Origin: an uncultured Hyphomonas sp.
Lineage (GTDB): Bacteria; Pseudomonadota; Alphaproteobacteria; Caulobacterales; Hyphomonadaceae
DNA length: 64,000 nucleotides
NCBI RefSeq assembly: GCF_963678195.1
Contig: NZ_OY782759.1
Span: 1,674,001-1,738,000 of the forward strand
Reading direction: 5' to 3'
The notes under the pieces were generated by a model, which was not told the DNA's origin, did not search any database, and was given only the letters and a program-made list of their open reading frames with translations. Below, piece after piece: positions 18,176 to 26,950 of the stretch. Every line of letters starts with the position of its first letter. The first letter of the stretch is position 1. A program made the translations under genes and the position numbers.

Positions 18176-20506
18176 TTATCTCTCACTGCCAAAGCGATAG
18201 GTCAGGCTCACGCCATATGTGCGCGGGTCGCCATATACCAGTTCGTCGAAACCGAAGTCGGCGACATCGAACGCATCGACGACATATTCTTCATCCGACA
18301 GGTTCTTGATGAACGCTGCAAGCTCCCAACGCGCGTCATCCGGCTGCAGGGACAGACGGGCATTGGCGATCCAATAGGCATCCTGTCCGATGCGAGCGGT
18401 ATTCTGCGTATCGAAATACTGATCGCCCGTATAAGACGCATCCGCGCTGGCAACGAGGCCGAGGTCTCCCCAGATCGGTCCGGTCTCGTAGCGTCCACGG
18501 GCCACAAGGCTCCATTCCGGGGCGGCAACCATCGTGTTGCCAGAGAAGTCCTGCCCGATCGGGGTGACGAAGTCTGTATACTCGGCGTCCAGATAGGTTG
18601 CTGCGAGGTCCAGCTGAAGGCCGGTGAGCGGAACGCTGGTCACGTCAAATTCGAAACCTTTGATTTCGGCTTCCTTGGCATTGAACAAGGTTTGCGTCGG
18701 CACGGCACCCGGCGCGAGACCGAAGACCTGGAGATCGGAATAGTCATAGAAGAAGGCCGCTGCGTTGGCGCGCAGGGTTCTGTCGAACCATTCGGACTTA
18801 ATGCCTGCCTCGTACGCCATCAGCTTTTCGGGTTTGACGACAGAGGCTTCGATCGGATCCGATGTGGCGCCGGTATTGAAGCCGCCGCTCTTGAACCCGC
18901 GGGAAACGGATCCGTACAGCATGACTTCATCGGTGGCGTCATAGGAGAGGGCCGCACGGAAAGTCGGTTCCTCGAAGTTGATCTTGTCCGTTCCGAAAGC
19001 TGTTGTGTCCAGCAGTGTCGCATAGATCGGGTTCTCACCATCCAGAGGCACGGCGTTCACAGGGCCTGCATACGCAACGTGGTCCAGCGTGCGTTCTTCC
19101 CAGGTGAAGCGGGCGCCCAGCGTTGCTGTCAGGCGGTCGGTCAGCTCATAGTCCGACTGGGCAAACACGGCGAATGTATCTGTCTTCTGTGTGTAGAAGC
19201 GATCCGTCCGGAGAATGAAATTCACGGCATCGAAATAGGGATCAGCCGGCGTCGGATTGGCGTCAGCGAGGAGTTCGAAGGAATCCTGTCCGTTCAGTTC
19301 GTCCTGCAGGTAGAACGCGCCAAGGATCAGGCTCATCGGCCCGTCCCATTCGGAGGCTAGGCGGAATTCCTGGCTGAACTGTTCCGACCCGTCTTTGATG
19401 TATTCTTCGACCAGGCGGTTCGGCGATGCATCGACTTCCAGGATCGCTTCACGGTCGGTGTCGAGGTAGCCCGTCACAGACGTCAGAGCCCAGTTGCCGA
19501 GGTCCCATTCCACTTGCAGGTTTGCCGTAAACGCCTCGACGTCTTCGGGCGTGTGCTTCAGGTTTTCCGCGCCGGAATAGGGATCCGCATCATCGGTATA
19601 GCCGAAGGCGTCGGCGCAGATGGCTGCGCCACGTCCGCCGCATACGCCGTCATAATCGGTCAGGCCATACTCACCTGTCGCGAAGTTGATGAGTCCCTGG
19701 CTCTCATAGGAGCGCGATGTGGCGCTGCTTTTGCCGTACTCAAGTTTCCCGAGAATGCTGAGATTGGAGGTCGGCTCCAGCAGCATCTGAAGGCGGCCGG
19801 CCTGAAAGTTGACGTCGTTCTTTTTTGTGCTGGTGCCATCAGGGAAGGAAATATCTCGCGTTCCGTCGCGCGTATTGGAAACGCCGGAGATGCGGAACGC
19901 CAGCTTGTCGCTCACGGGGAGGTTTACGGCGCCTTCGAAATCCAGCTGATTGAACCGGCCGATCGTTGCATTGACGTAGCCGCCCTGTTCGAAAGCCGGC
20001 CTTTTCGTGTGGACGCTCAGCACGCCGCCCGTCGTGTTGCGGCCATAGAGCGTTCCCTGCGGACCTTTGAGAACTTCGATACGGTTGAGATCGAACAGTT
20101 GAAAGAGCTGACCTGTGGTCGAATTGTAGAACATGTCGTCAATCATGACACCAATCGCGCCGCTGTTGGCGGGATTGAAGTCATTGATGCCGACACCGCG
20201 GATGAAGATCGTGGGGTTGGAGGCGGAGAAAGAAGATTTGATCTGCAGGCCGGGAACCTGCTGGGCGAGGTCTTCGCTGGTGCGGTAATCCCCTTCGGTC
20301 AGCATGCGTGCATCTACGGATGTGACGGTGACCGGCACATCCTGCTGCGAAGCTTCCCGCCGCTCTGCCGTGACTTCGACAGTCTGGAGAACGCGGCTCC
20401 TTGTGTTTGCCTGTTCCGTTTCCTGTGCCGCGGCGGGCGCTGCTGCCGACAAGGCAATCGTCGATGCAAGCCCCATCACGAGGGGTAGCCGGTCAAATTT
20501 ATTCAT
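18176..20506 (-). CDS. TonB-dependent outer-membrane receptor
   Basis: A 776-residue TonB-dependent receptor with a cleavable signal (PAAAQE), plug domain (VPVTVTSVDARML, IFIRGVGIND, IEVLKGPQGTLYGRNTTGG) and beta-barrel ending in LTYRFGSER. Start ATG 20506 follows GGGAGAG; upstream in-frame GTG/ATG codons are less likely. It is the same receptor type as the one at 13027-15243 but not adjacent to it. It lies 47 bases downstream of the aldehyde dehydrogenase on the same strand, so it is likely the uptake component of the betaine-like oxidation locus. Confidence 0.93.
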   Translation of the reverse strand: MNKFDRLPLVMGLASTIALSAAAPAAAQETEQANTRSRVLQTVEVTAERREASQQDVPVTVTSVDARMLTEGDYRTSEDLAQQVPGLQIKSSFSASNPTIFIRGVGINDFNPANSGAIGVMIDDMFYNSTTGQLFQLFDLNRIEVLKGPQGTLYGRNTTGGVLSVHTKRPAFEQGGYVNATIGRFNQLDFEGAVNLPVSDKLAFRISGVSNTRDGTRDISFPDGTSTKKNDVNFQAGRLQMLLEPTSNLSILGKLEYGKSSATSRSYESQGLINFATGEYGLTDYDGVCGGRGAAICADAFGYTDDADPYSGAENLKHTPEDVEAFTANLQVEWDLGNWALTSVTGYLDTDREAILEVDASPNRLVEEYIKDGSEQFSQEFRLASEWDGPMSLILGAFYLQDELNGQDSFELLADANPTPADPYFDAVNFILRTDRFYTQKTDTFAVFAQSDYELTDRLTATLGARFTWEERTLDHVAYAGPVNAVPLDGENPIYATLLDTTAFGTDKINFEEPTFRAALSYDATDEVMLYGSVSRGFKSGGFNTGATSDPIEASVVKPEKLMAYEAGIKSEWFDRTLRANAAAFFYDYSDLQVFGLAPGAVPTQTLFNAKEAEIKGFEFDVTSVPLTGLQLDLAATYLDAEYTDFVTPIGQDFSGNTMVAAPEWSLVARGRYETGPIWGDLGLVASADASYTGDQYFDTQNTARIGQDAYWIANARLSLQPDDARWELAAFIKNLSDEEYVVDAFDVADFGFDELVYGDPRTYGVSLTYRFGSER

Positions 20507-20553
20507 TCTTCTCTCCCTGATCCGCCTCACGACCACATCGGCGATTGACGGTA

Positions 20554-22011
20554 TTAAAATGGAAGCTCTTCGGGCTTCATTTGCACGAAGACACTTTTCT
20601 TCAGTGTGTATTCGTCGAGGACATCCCAGCCATTCTCGCGGCCGATACCGGATTGCTTGTAGCCGCCGAAGGGGATCTGCGTCGGCTGGGCCTGGTAAGT
20701 GTTGATCCAGAACATGCCCGTCTGGACATTGGCGGCGACGCGGTGCGCGCGTGTCAGGTCTTTTGTGACCACGCCGCCGGCCAGACCATAGTCAGACTGA
20801 TTGGCGCGGGCGACGACCTCGTCTTCGGTTTCGAATTTGAGGACACTCATGACCGGTCCAAAAATCTCTTCACGGACATGTTCCATGTCATCCGTGCAAT
20901 CGGCAATGACGGTAGGGGCGTAGAAGGCGCCATTTTCATGGCCGGGCACTTCCGCTCTGTGACCGCCACAAACGATTTTTGCCCCGGCGTCGCGGGCGCG
21001 GTCAACAAAGCCGCCGACCACACCGAGATGGTCCATGGAGATGAGCGACCCGATCTGGGTTTCGGGATCTGCCGGCGAGCCGACTCTCAACAGTTTTGTA
21101 CGCTTCACGATTTCATCCAGCACGGCATCATAGATGCTGGAATGAATGAACACCCGTGTGCCATTGGCGCAGATTTCGCCCTGGGTCAGGAAGTTTGCAT
21201 ACATGGCGAGCCGGGCGGCATGTTCCGGGTCGGCGTCCCCGAAAATGATGAGGGGAGATTTGCCGCCGAGTTCCAGCGACACTTCCTTCAGGCGCGGGGA
21301 GGCGGCTTCCATAACCTTGCGGCCGGTGGGGGCGCTGCCGGTCAGCGAGACTTTTTCAATGGCCGGGTGGGCGGCCAGCGCGGCGCCGGGATTGCGTTCG
21401 CCCTGCAGCACATTGAACACGCCGGGCGGCATGCCCGCTTCGATATAGATTTCCGCCAGGTGCACGGCATTGATCGGGGTCAGTTCTGACGGCTTGAAGA
21501 TCATCGCATTGCCGGCTGCCAGGGCAGGGGCCGACTTCCAGCAGGCAATCTGCAAGGGATAGTTCCAGGCACCGATACCGGCGCACACCCCGATGGGTTC
21601 GCGGCGGGTATAGTAGAAGCCGTAACCGAAATCCTGATATTCCCCGGCGATGCTGCCGGCGAGGTTGGCGTAATGCTCGATCGCGTCTGCGCCGGTCTGG
21701 ATATCGACCGCAAGGGCTTCTGCGATAGGCTTGCCTGTATCCTCGACCTCGATACGCGCCAGTTCGTCATTGCGTTCCCGCAGCAGGTCTGCGGCTTTGC
21801 GAAGGATGCGCCCGCGGTCTTCAGCAGGCATGGCGGCCCACACCTTCTGGGCTTCCGTGGCAGAAGCGACTGCGGCTTCGATCTGCGCGGGGCTGGCCTC
21901 ACGGAACCTGCCGATCTCGCCGCCCGTCGCCGGATTACGGCAGATGAACTCCGTTTCGCCGTCACCGGCCACACGTTTGCCGTCGATGAACAAGTCTATG
22001 GCGTAGCTCAC
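20554..22011 (-). CDS. Aldehyde dehydrogenase, betaine-aldehyde dehydrogenase-like
   Basis: A 485-residue NAD(P)-dependent aldehyde dehydrogenase. IGAWNYPLQIACWKSAPALA (residues about 145-165) is the hallmark of the BetB/ALDH9 group; the general base Glu is in LELGGKSP and the nucleophile Cys in QGEICANGTRV (about residue 280). The C-terminal PFGGYKQSGIGREN is complete. It would oxidise the aldehyde made by the GMC alcohol dehydrogenase at 25319-26950. It is divergent from the 3-hydroxyisobutyrate-dehydrogenase-like gene, and the shared promoter region contains the same motif found at 24397-24429. The true substrate may differ from betaine aldehyde. Confidence 0.92.
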   Translation of the reverse strand: MSYAIDLFIDGKRVAGDGETEFICRNPATGGEIGRFREASPAQIEAAVASATEAQKVWAAMPAEDRGRILRKAADLLRERNDELARIEVEDTGKPIAEALAVDIQTGADAIEHYANLAGSIAGEYQDFGYGFYYTRREPIGVCAGIGAWNYPLQIACWKSAPALAAGNAMIFKPSELTPINAVHLAEIYIEAGMPPGVFNVLQGERNPGAALAAHPAIEKVSLTGSAPTGRKVMEAASPRLKEVSLELGGKSPLIIFGDADPEHAARLAMYANFLTQGEICANGTRVFIHSSIYDAVLDEIVKRTKLLRVGSPADPETQIGSLISMDHLGVVGGFVDRARDAGAKIVCGGHRAEVPGHENGAFYAPTVIADCTDDMEHVREEIFGPVMSVLKFETEDEVVARANQSDYGLAGGVVTKDLTRAHRVAANVQTGMFWINTYQAQPTQIPFGGYKQSGIGRENGWDVLDEYTLKKSVFVQMKPEELPF

Positions 22012-22059
22012 GTCGCGCTTCCTTTTCCCTTGCGGATATCCGTCTTGTCGATTACCTGT

Positions 22060-22093
22060 ACAAAAAATAACTGCACGTTCAATTACATTTTGT
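22060..22093. promoter_or_regulatory. Candidate TetR-type operator, copy 1
   Basis: ACAAAAAATAA-N12-TTACATTTTGT, an imperfect inverted repeat in the divergent region between the aldehyde dehydrogenase and the NAD-binding dehydrogenase. The right arm TTACATTTTGT and the spacer length are identical to the copy at 24397-24429, and TAAnTGC is shared at the left. The recurrence inside one locus next to two TetR genes supports an operator. Confidence 0.6.
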
Positions 22094-22179
22094 CAATTGC
22101 GTACGGCCAAACCGCTCTCGGAGGTGCCAGTTCGGTGCTTTGAGGGACTTTTCAGCCGTGCGTTCAGGAAAGGGGAATC

Positions 22180-23091
22180 ATGCGTATTGGATTTATCGGT
22201 CTCGGAAACATGGGCGCCAACATGGCCATGGTGCTGTTGCGTTCGGGTCTTGAGCTGAAAGTGCATGACATCGATAAGTCGCGCGCGGCTCAGCATATCG
22301 ATGGCGGGGCCAGGTGGGCCGACACGCCGGCAGACTGTGCCCGCGATGTCGACATTCTCATCACGTCTTTGCCAAAGCCGGATGTGGTCGATCGCGTGAT
22401 GCGCGGCGAGAACGGCGCGTTCGAAGGGCTCGGCGAAGGCACAATCTGGGTGGACACAACCACCAATGATGCGGGGCTTGTCATTCAACTCGCAGAGCAG
22501 GCCGCCGGAATGGGCGTGAAGACAGTTGATTCGCCGGTGACCGGCGCTGTCGATGGTGCGCGCCGGGGCGAATTGACCCTGTTTGCAGGCGGAGATGAGG
22601 AAGCGCTGGATGTCAGTGAACCCATCCTCGCCCGGATGGGCCGGGTGATCCGGTGTGGCAGGCTCGGCACCGGCAATGCCGTGAAACTGGTAACCAATTA
22701 TCTCTGGTTCACGCATGCGGCCGTGATCGGGGAGGGGCTGATGCTCGGCAAGCGGGCGGGCGTTCCGCTGGACGTCCTGTGGGATGCGATCAAGGACAGC
22801 GTCGGTGACAGCTTTGTTGCCCGTCATGACGCCCCGTCGATCTTTGCCGGCCACTATGATCCATCTTTCACGCTGGATCTCTGCCTGAAGGATTTGCGTC
22901 TGTGCGCCGCGCTTGCCGAGCGTGGGAATGTTCCGATCCCGATCGGTTCGTTTGTGCGTGAGCGCTTCGCTGACGCCGCGCAGATCTATGGCGGCGACGC
23001 CGGTGAACTTCATGTTGCCAAGCTGATTGAGGATGCGGTGGGAGAAGACCTGCGCCTGGAAGGTGACTGGCCCCTGCATTGGGAGGCCTGA
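22180..23091 (+). CDS. 3-hydroxyisobutyrate dehydrogenase-like NAD(P)-binding oxidoreductase
   Basis: A 303-residue beta-hydroxyacid dehydrogenase. The N-terminal Rossmann motif is IGFIGLGNMGANMA (residues 3-16), the substrate motif is DSPVTGAVDGARRGELT near residue 118, the catalytic Lys lies in GTGNAVKLVTNYL near residue 171, and KDLRLCAALA is the C-terminal signature. The ATG follows GAAAGGGG. It oxidises a 3-hydroxyacid to the semialdehyde or reduces the reverse. It is divergent from the BetB-like gene and transcribed toward the two TetR genes, so it is probably a further oxidation step in the same pathway. Confidence 0.88.
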   Translation: MRIGFIGLGNMGANMAMVLLRSGLELKVHDIDKSRAAQHIDGGARWADTPADCARDVDILITSLPKPDVVDRVMRGENGAFEGLGEGTIWVDTTTNDAGLVIQLAEQAAGMGVKTVDSPVTGAVDGARRGELTLFAGGDEEALDVSEPILARMGRVIRCGRLGTGNAVKLVTNYLWFTHAAVIGEGLMLGKRAGVPLDVLWDAIKDSVGDSFVARHDAPSIFAGHYDPSFTLDLCLKDLRLCAALAERGNVPIPIGSFVRERFADAAQIYGGDAGELHVAKLIEDAVGEDLRLEGDWPLHWEA

Positions 23092-23104
23092 GGCCTCCCG
23101 CACG

Positions 23105-23683
23105 CTACTGTTCGAGATGGGACTGGAGGCAGCCCTGGGCGATTTCATCGGCCATATGGGATGTCAGCTCCGAGCCGCGTTGTGCGTGAGCAATCCAGAG
23201 CCCGTCTACGATGAGCGAGATTTCCGACACAAATGCCTCGGCTTCCTCCGGCGGCATTAGCCTTTTCGCATAACGGTTCAGGCTGCGACGAAGCAGGCGG
23301 TCGCTGAGGCGCTCGATCCGCGAGAAGCTCGGATATGACTGGGCGTGCGCCCAGAAATGCAGCCAGACCGTACAGAATTCGGAGTTGAAAAGCGCCGGCG
23401 CAAATTTTGACGAGATGACGCCCTGTAAGCGCTCCGTATCCGTATGCGCCTCGGAAACAGCGCGCTGCTCTTCGATCAGGACGAGTTTCAGCAGGTGCCG
23501 CATCGTGGCTTCGAACAGGTCGCGCTTGTTGTCGAAATGGCGGTAGATCGTGCCACCGGTCAGGCCGGCGACCGCTGCGATCCTCTGAATGGTAGACTGG
23601 GCGTAACCATATTTGTTCACGCAGATGATCGTTGCCTCGATCAGGCTTTGCTTGCGCAGCAGTTTCTTCTCGGCGCGTCCCAT
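23105..23683 (-). CDS. TetR-family regulator, BetI-like
   Basis: A 192-residue TetR regulator. The HTH is TIQRIAAVAGLTGGTIYRHF (about residues 28-47), followed by NKRDLFEATMRHLL. The C-terminal domain (FCTVWLHFWAHAQS, ISLIVDGLWIAHAQRG) matches the BetI-type ligand domain. It lies 5 bases downstream of a second BetI-like gene on the same strand, so both are made from one transcript. In choline loci BetI represses betAB; here the target is likely the motif present at 22060-22093 and 24397-24429. Why two paralogues are kept is unclear; heterodimers or two effectors are possible. Confidence 0.9.
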   Translation of the reverse strand: MGRAEKKLLRKQSLIEATIICVNKYGYAQSTIQRIAAVAGLTGGTIYRHFDNKRDLFEATMRHLLKLVLIEEQRAVSEAHTDTERLQGVISSKFAPALFNSEFCTVWLHFWAHAQSYPSFSRIERLSDRLLRRSLNRYAKRLMPPEEAEAFVSEISLIVDGLWIAHAQRGSELTSHMADEIAQGCLQSHLEQ

Positions 23684-23688
23684 CGCGT

Positions 23689-24294
23689 TCAGCCTCTGCC
23701 CGCCGCAGCACCGAGGCGCCGCTCAAGATAGCCGAACACGGTTGCCTGTGCGGCTTCCGGGGTGACCGCAGCATTGTCCTGCGCCTTGCGGATCCAGAGC
23801 CCGTCGACCATCGCAACGAGCTCCTGCACGATCTTTTCCGCATCTTCCCGTTCGAGCAGCTTGCTCAGGGCATCCAGAAGATTGCGGTGAAAACGCTGGG
23901 CATTGATACGCTCAAGCCGGGCCAGTTCTTCCGACCGTGCGGTCTCTGACCAGAACTGGAGCCAGACGAAGCAATTGCGATGCGTGTAGAGCGGCTCGGA
24001 CAGGTTCGCATGAATGATCGCATGCGCGCGCGCCAGCGGCGTGTCGGCCTTACCGAGTTCGCGCACCAGCGTGTCGCTGATGTCCGACATGAGCTGCCGC
24101 ATGACGGCAGCAAACAACTCTTCCTTGGATCCGAAGTGATAATGAATGTTGCCGGCAGACAGTCCGGCTTCCTCGGCAATCCGCTGGGCGGTGGCCTCGT
24201 GGAACCCGTACTTGTAGATCGCCGAAATGGTTGCATCGACCAGATGGCTCTGGCTTTCATTCCGGTGGCGGCGTTGGCGTGGCGGTGTCGTCAT
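23689..24294 (-). CDS. TetR-family regulator, BetI-like
   Basis: A 201-residue TetR regulator with HTH TAQRIAEEAGLSAGNIHYHF (about residues 36-55) and a BetI-type C-terminus (NCFVWLQFWSETAR, LVAMVDGLWIRKAQ). The arginine-rich N-terminus (PPRQRRHRNE) follows the ATG at 24294; an in-frame ATG at 24336 is an alternative. It is divergent from the phytanoyl-CoA-dioxygenase-type gene, with the operator-like repeat 24397-24429 between them. It is paralogous to the adjacent TetR gene, most likely a tandem duplication. Confidence 0.9.
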   Translation of the reverse strand: MTTPPRQRRHRNESQSHLVDATISAIYKYGFHEATAQRIAEEAGLSAGNIHYHFGSKEELFAAVMRQLMSDISDTLVRELGKADTPLARAHAIIHANLSEPLYTHRNCFVWLQFWSETARSEELARLERINAQRFHRNLLDALSKLLEREDAEKIVQELVAMVDGLWIRKAQDNAAVTPEAAQATVFGYLERRLGAAAGRG

Positions 24295-24396
24295 GACCCC
24301 TGTCTGGCGTAAAGTGATGTGCATCGTCTCTCGCACAGGTTTTCATACCACCAAAGGGAAGACTGTACTGTAAGACGGTGGAGAACATAGCTAAGC

Positions 24397-24429
24397 ACAA
24401 ATGTAATTGCTTGACCATTTACATTTTGT
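24397..24429. promoter_or_regulatory. Candidate TetR-type operator, copy 2
   Basis: ACAAATGTAA-N12-TTACATTTTGT, an inverted repeat with one base difference in arm length. It lies in the divergent promoter region between the BetI-like gene and the dioxygenase gene. The right arm and spacer length match copy 1 at 22060-22093 exactly. Confidence 0.62.
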
Positions 24430-24482
24430 GGGCATTTTGCGACTGTGTGTTCTCGTAATGGAAAAGACCGGGAGGGAAACAA

Positions 24483-25316
24483 ATGGGTGCGACCGTGAAA
24501 CAGCTGCCAGGCTCATCAACTGGCGCAGAAATCAATCAGGTGCTCGAAGAAGATGGCGTTGTCATCATTGAAAACTTCTTCCCGGAGGCGCGGATCAAAG
24601 CGCTCAACGAGCAGCTGGAACCCTATATTGCAGAAAGCCGTCCGCGTGTTCAGAACAACATGTATGACGATTTCCTCGGCGGCTACACCGTGCGCCTTCA
24701 TGGCATCGCCGCGAAAGCCGATAGCTTTGGTCCCGTACTCACGGATGCGCGCATCCTGGAAGTCATGGACCTGCAGCTGAAGCCGAACTGCACCGATTAC
24801 CGTCTGAGTGCGGCCGAGCTGATCGAGATCCGCGGCGGAGAGACGGCCCAGCCGATTCACCGGGATGACGATTCCTGGCCGCGCGCGGCTCAAACTGCGG
24901 CGCCGCTGGTGATCAATGTGATGATCGCGCTCAGCGACTACACGGCAGAGAATGGTGCAACCGTGGTCGTACCGGGCAGCCACAAATGGGAACCGGGCCG
25001 CGAGCCTCAGCCAGACGAGATCACCCAGGCGGTGATGTCGCCGGGCTCGGCAGCGATCTTTACCGGTCAGACCCTGCATGGCGGGGGGAACAATGTCAGC
25101 GGTGTGCCACGGCGCGGGCTGTCGGTCTCTTACTGTCATGGCTGGCTGGTGCCCGTCGAGAACAGCTGGCTTGGGATTCCGCTGGAGAAGGTCCGCGCAC
25201 TGCCGGAGCGTGCGCAATCCCTGCTTGGCTACGATCTTTATGATGGGACCAGCCGGGGGGGCGGGATCATAAACATGTATGAAGTCGGCAGCCCAAGAGC
25301 GCTTCTGGACCAGTAG
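24483..25316 (+). CDS. Phytanoyl-CoA dioxygenase (PhyH)-family oxygenase
   Basis: A 277-residue Fe(II)/2-oxoglutarate-dependent oxygenase. The metal triad is visible as H-x-D in PIHRDDDSW (about residue 128) and the distal His in GQTLHGGGNN (about residue 200); the 2-oxoglutarate-binding Arg is probably in GVPRRGLSVSY. LSDYTAENGATVVVPGSHKW is the family signature. GGGAGG precedes the ATG. The gene begins an operon with the GMC dehydrogenase (2-base gap) and the MFS carrier. Such enzymes hydroxylate unactivated carbons, including demethylation of quaternary amines, so a first oxidation step upstream of GMC/ALDH chemistry is plausible. Confidence 0.88.
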   Translation: MGATVKQLPGSSTGAEINQVLEEDGVVIIENFFPEARIKALNEQLEPYIAESRPRVQNNMYDDFLGGYTVRLHGIAAKADSFGPVLTDARILEVMDLQLKPNCTDYRLSAAELIEIRGGETAQPIHRDDDSWPRAAQTAAPLVINVMIALSDYTAENGATVVVPGSHKWEPGREPQPDEITQAVMSPGSAAIFTGQTLHGGGNNVSGVPRRGLSVSYCHGWLVPVENSWLGIPLEKVRALPERAQSLLGYDLYDGTSRGGGIINMYEVGSPRALLDQ

Positions 25317-25318
25317 GA

Positions 25319-26950
25319 ATGGCTGGCTCTCCCGAAATCGGAACGGCGGACTATGTGATCGTCGGGGCTGGCTCAGCCGGCTGCGTTCTGGCGAACCGCC
25401 TGTCTGCGTCCGGCAAACATGATGTGGCCCTGCTGGAATATGGCGGCTCGGACATCGGGCCGTTCATCCAGATGCCGGCCGCATTGTCGTATCCCATGAA
25501 CATGAAGCGCTACGACTGGGGTTATCGCAGCCAGCCGGAGCCGCATATCGGCGGACGACGGCTTGCCACGCCGCGCGGGAAAGTCCTGGGCGGGTCCTCC
25601 TCCATCAACGGACTTGTCTATATCCGCGGCAACGCCAGAGACTTTGACGCCTGGGAGGCTCAGGGTGCGACGGGGTGGAGCGGAAAACATGTCGCCCCGT
25701 ATTTCCGCCGCCTCGAAAATGTCGACGGCGCCGACCCGGCCATCCGCGGCACCGAAGGCCCGCTGCACATCACCGTCCCGGAGCAGCAGCACCCGCTCGA
25801 TCAGGCGTTCATGAACGCGGCGCAGGAAGCCGGTTTCAACAAGACGGCAGATTGCAATGGTCTGCACCAGGAGGGCTTCGGCCCGATGGATCAGACCATC
25901 TGGAAAGGGCGGCGCTGGTCTGCGGCGAATGCCTATCTGAAGCCCGCCCGCGGCCGTGATAACCTCAAGCTTTATAACGGGCTCGCCTGCCGGGTGTTGT
26001 GGAAGGGCGACAAGGCGATCGGTGTCGAACTGGTCCGGAAGGGCGAGCGGCGCGTGCTGATGGCGCGCCGGGAGGTCATCCTTAGCGCGTCTGTCTTCAA
26101 TTCGGCAAAACTGCTGATGCTGTCAGGAGTTGGCCCGAAGGACGAACTCGGCGCGCATGGCATCGACATGGTCAGCGAACGCTCCGGCGTCGGGAAAAAC
26201 CTTCAGGACCATCTGGAAATCTATCTTCAGTCACGGTGCACCCAGCCCATCACCCTGCGCCGCTACATGAACCCGGTCAGCAAAGGCCTCGCCGGTCTGC
26301 AATGGCTGCTGACGAAAACAGGGATTGGCGCCAGCAATCACTTTGAGACGGCCGGCTTCGTCCGGCTGGACGAGCAGGCCGACTATCCCGATGCGCAGTA
26401 TCACTTCCTGCCCGCAGCAATCCGATATGACGGCACCCAGCCGGTGCAGGCCCATGGCTTCCAGGCACATATCGGGCCGGGACGCACCGCTGCGCGAGGC
26501 GAGGTCCGGCTGGCGTCTGCAGATCCGCTGGCGGCGCCCTCTATTCAGTTCAATTACATGTCCAGCGACAATGACTGGAAGGCGTTCCGCGCCAGCGTGC
26601 GCCTGACACGGGAGATATTCTCCCAGCCGTCTCTCAGAGCGTACAATGATGGGGAAATCACCCCAGGCCTTGAATGCATGAGCGATGACGACATCGATGC
26701 GTTCGTCGCGCGGGAAGTCGAAAGTGCTTACCATCCATGCGGCACGTGCCGGATGGGCAGCCCGGATGACCCCGGCGCCGTGGTCGATCCGGAATGCCGG
26801 GTGATCGGCGTCGAAGGCCTGCGGGTGGTCGATTCCTCCGTGTTCCCCAACATCACCAATGGCAACATCAATGCCCCGACCCTGATGCTGGCAGAGAAGG
26901 CCGCCGACCATATACTGGGAAATGAAATCCTTCCGGCGGATGCAGACTGA
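25319..26950 (+). CDS. GMC-family alcohol dehydrogenase, choline dehydrogenase-like
   Basis: A 543-residue FAD-dependent glucose-methanol-choline oxidoreductase. The FAD-binding motif VGAGSAGCVLANRLS starts near residue 14, GMC signature 1 is in GKVLGGSSSINGLVYIRG (about residue 90), the catalytic His is in SAYHPCGTCRMG (about residue 475) and the C-terminal N is in TNGNINAPTLMLAEKAAD. It would oxidise a primary alcohol to the aldehyde handled by the BetB-like enzyme. It is coupled to the dioxygenase upstream and overlaps the MFS gene by one base (TGATG). Similarity to BetA is clear, but GMC specificity is poorly predictable. Confidence 0.92.
   Translation: MAGSPEIGTADYVIVGAGSAGCVLANRLSASGKHDVALLEYGGSDIGPFIQMPAALSYPMNMKRYDWGYRSQPEPHIGGRRLATPRGKVLGGSSSINGLVYIRGNARDFDAWEAQGATGWSGKHVAPYFRRLENVDGADPAIRGTEGPLHITVPEQQHPLDQAFMNAAQEAGFNKTADCNGLHQEGFGPMDQTIWKGRRWSAANAYLKPARGRDNLKLYNGLACRVLWKGDKAIGVELVRKGERRVLMARREVILSASVFNSAKLLMLSGVGPKDELGAHGIDMVSERSGVGKNLQDHLEIYLQSRCTQPITLRRYMNPVSKGLAGLQWLLTKTGIGASNHFETAGFVRLDEQADYPDAQYHFLPAAIRYDGTQPVQAHGFQAHIGPGRTAARGEVRLASADPLAAPSIQFNYMSSDNDWKAFRASVRLTREIFSQPSLRAYNDGEITPGLECMSDDDIDAFVAREVESAYHPCGTCRMGSPDDPGAVVDPECRVIGVEGLRVVDSSVFPNITNGNINAPTLMLAEKAADHILGNEILPADAD

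Noticed and set aside
18167-19360. A 397-codon plus-strand frame across the TonB receptor
   Set aside because: Antisense shadow; the receptor frame has signal peptide, plug and barrel.
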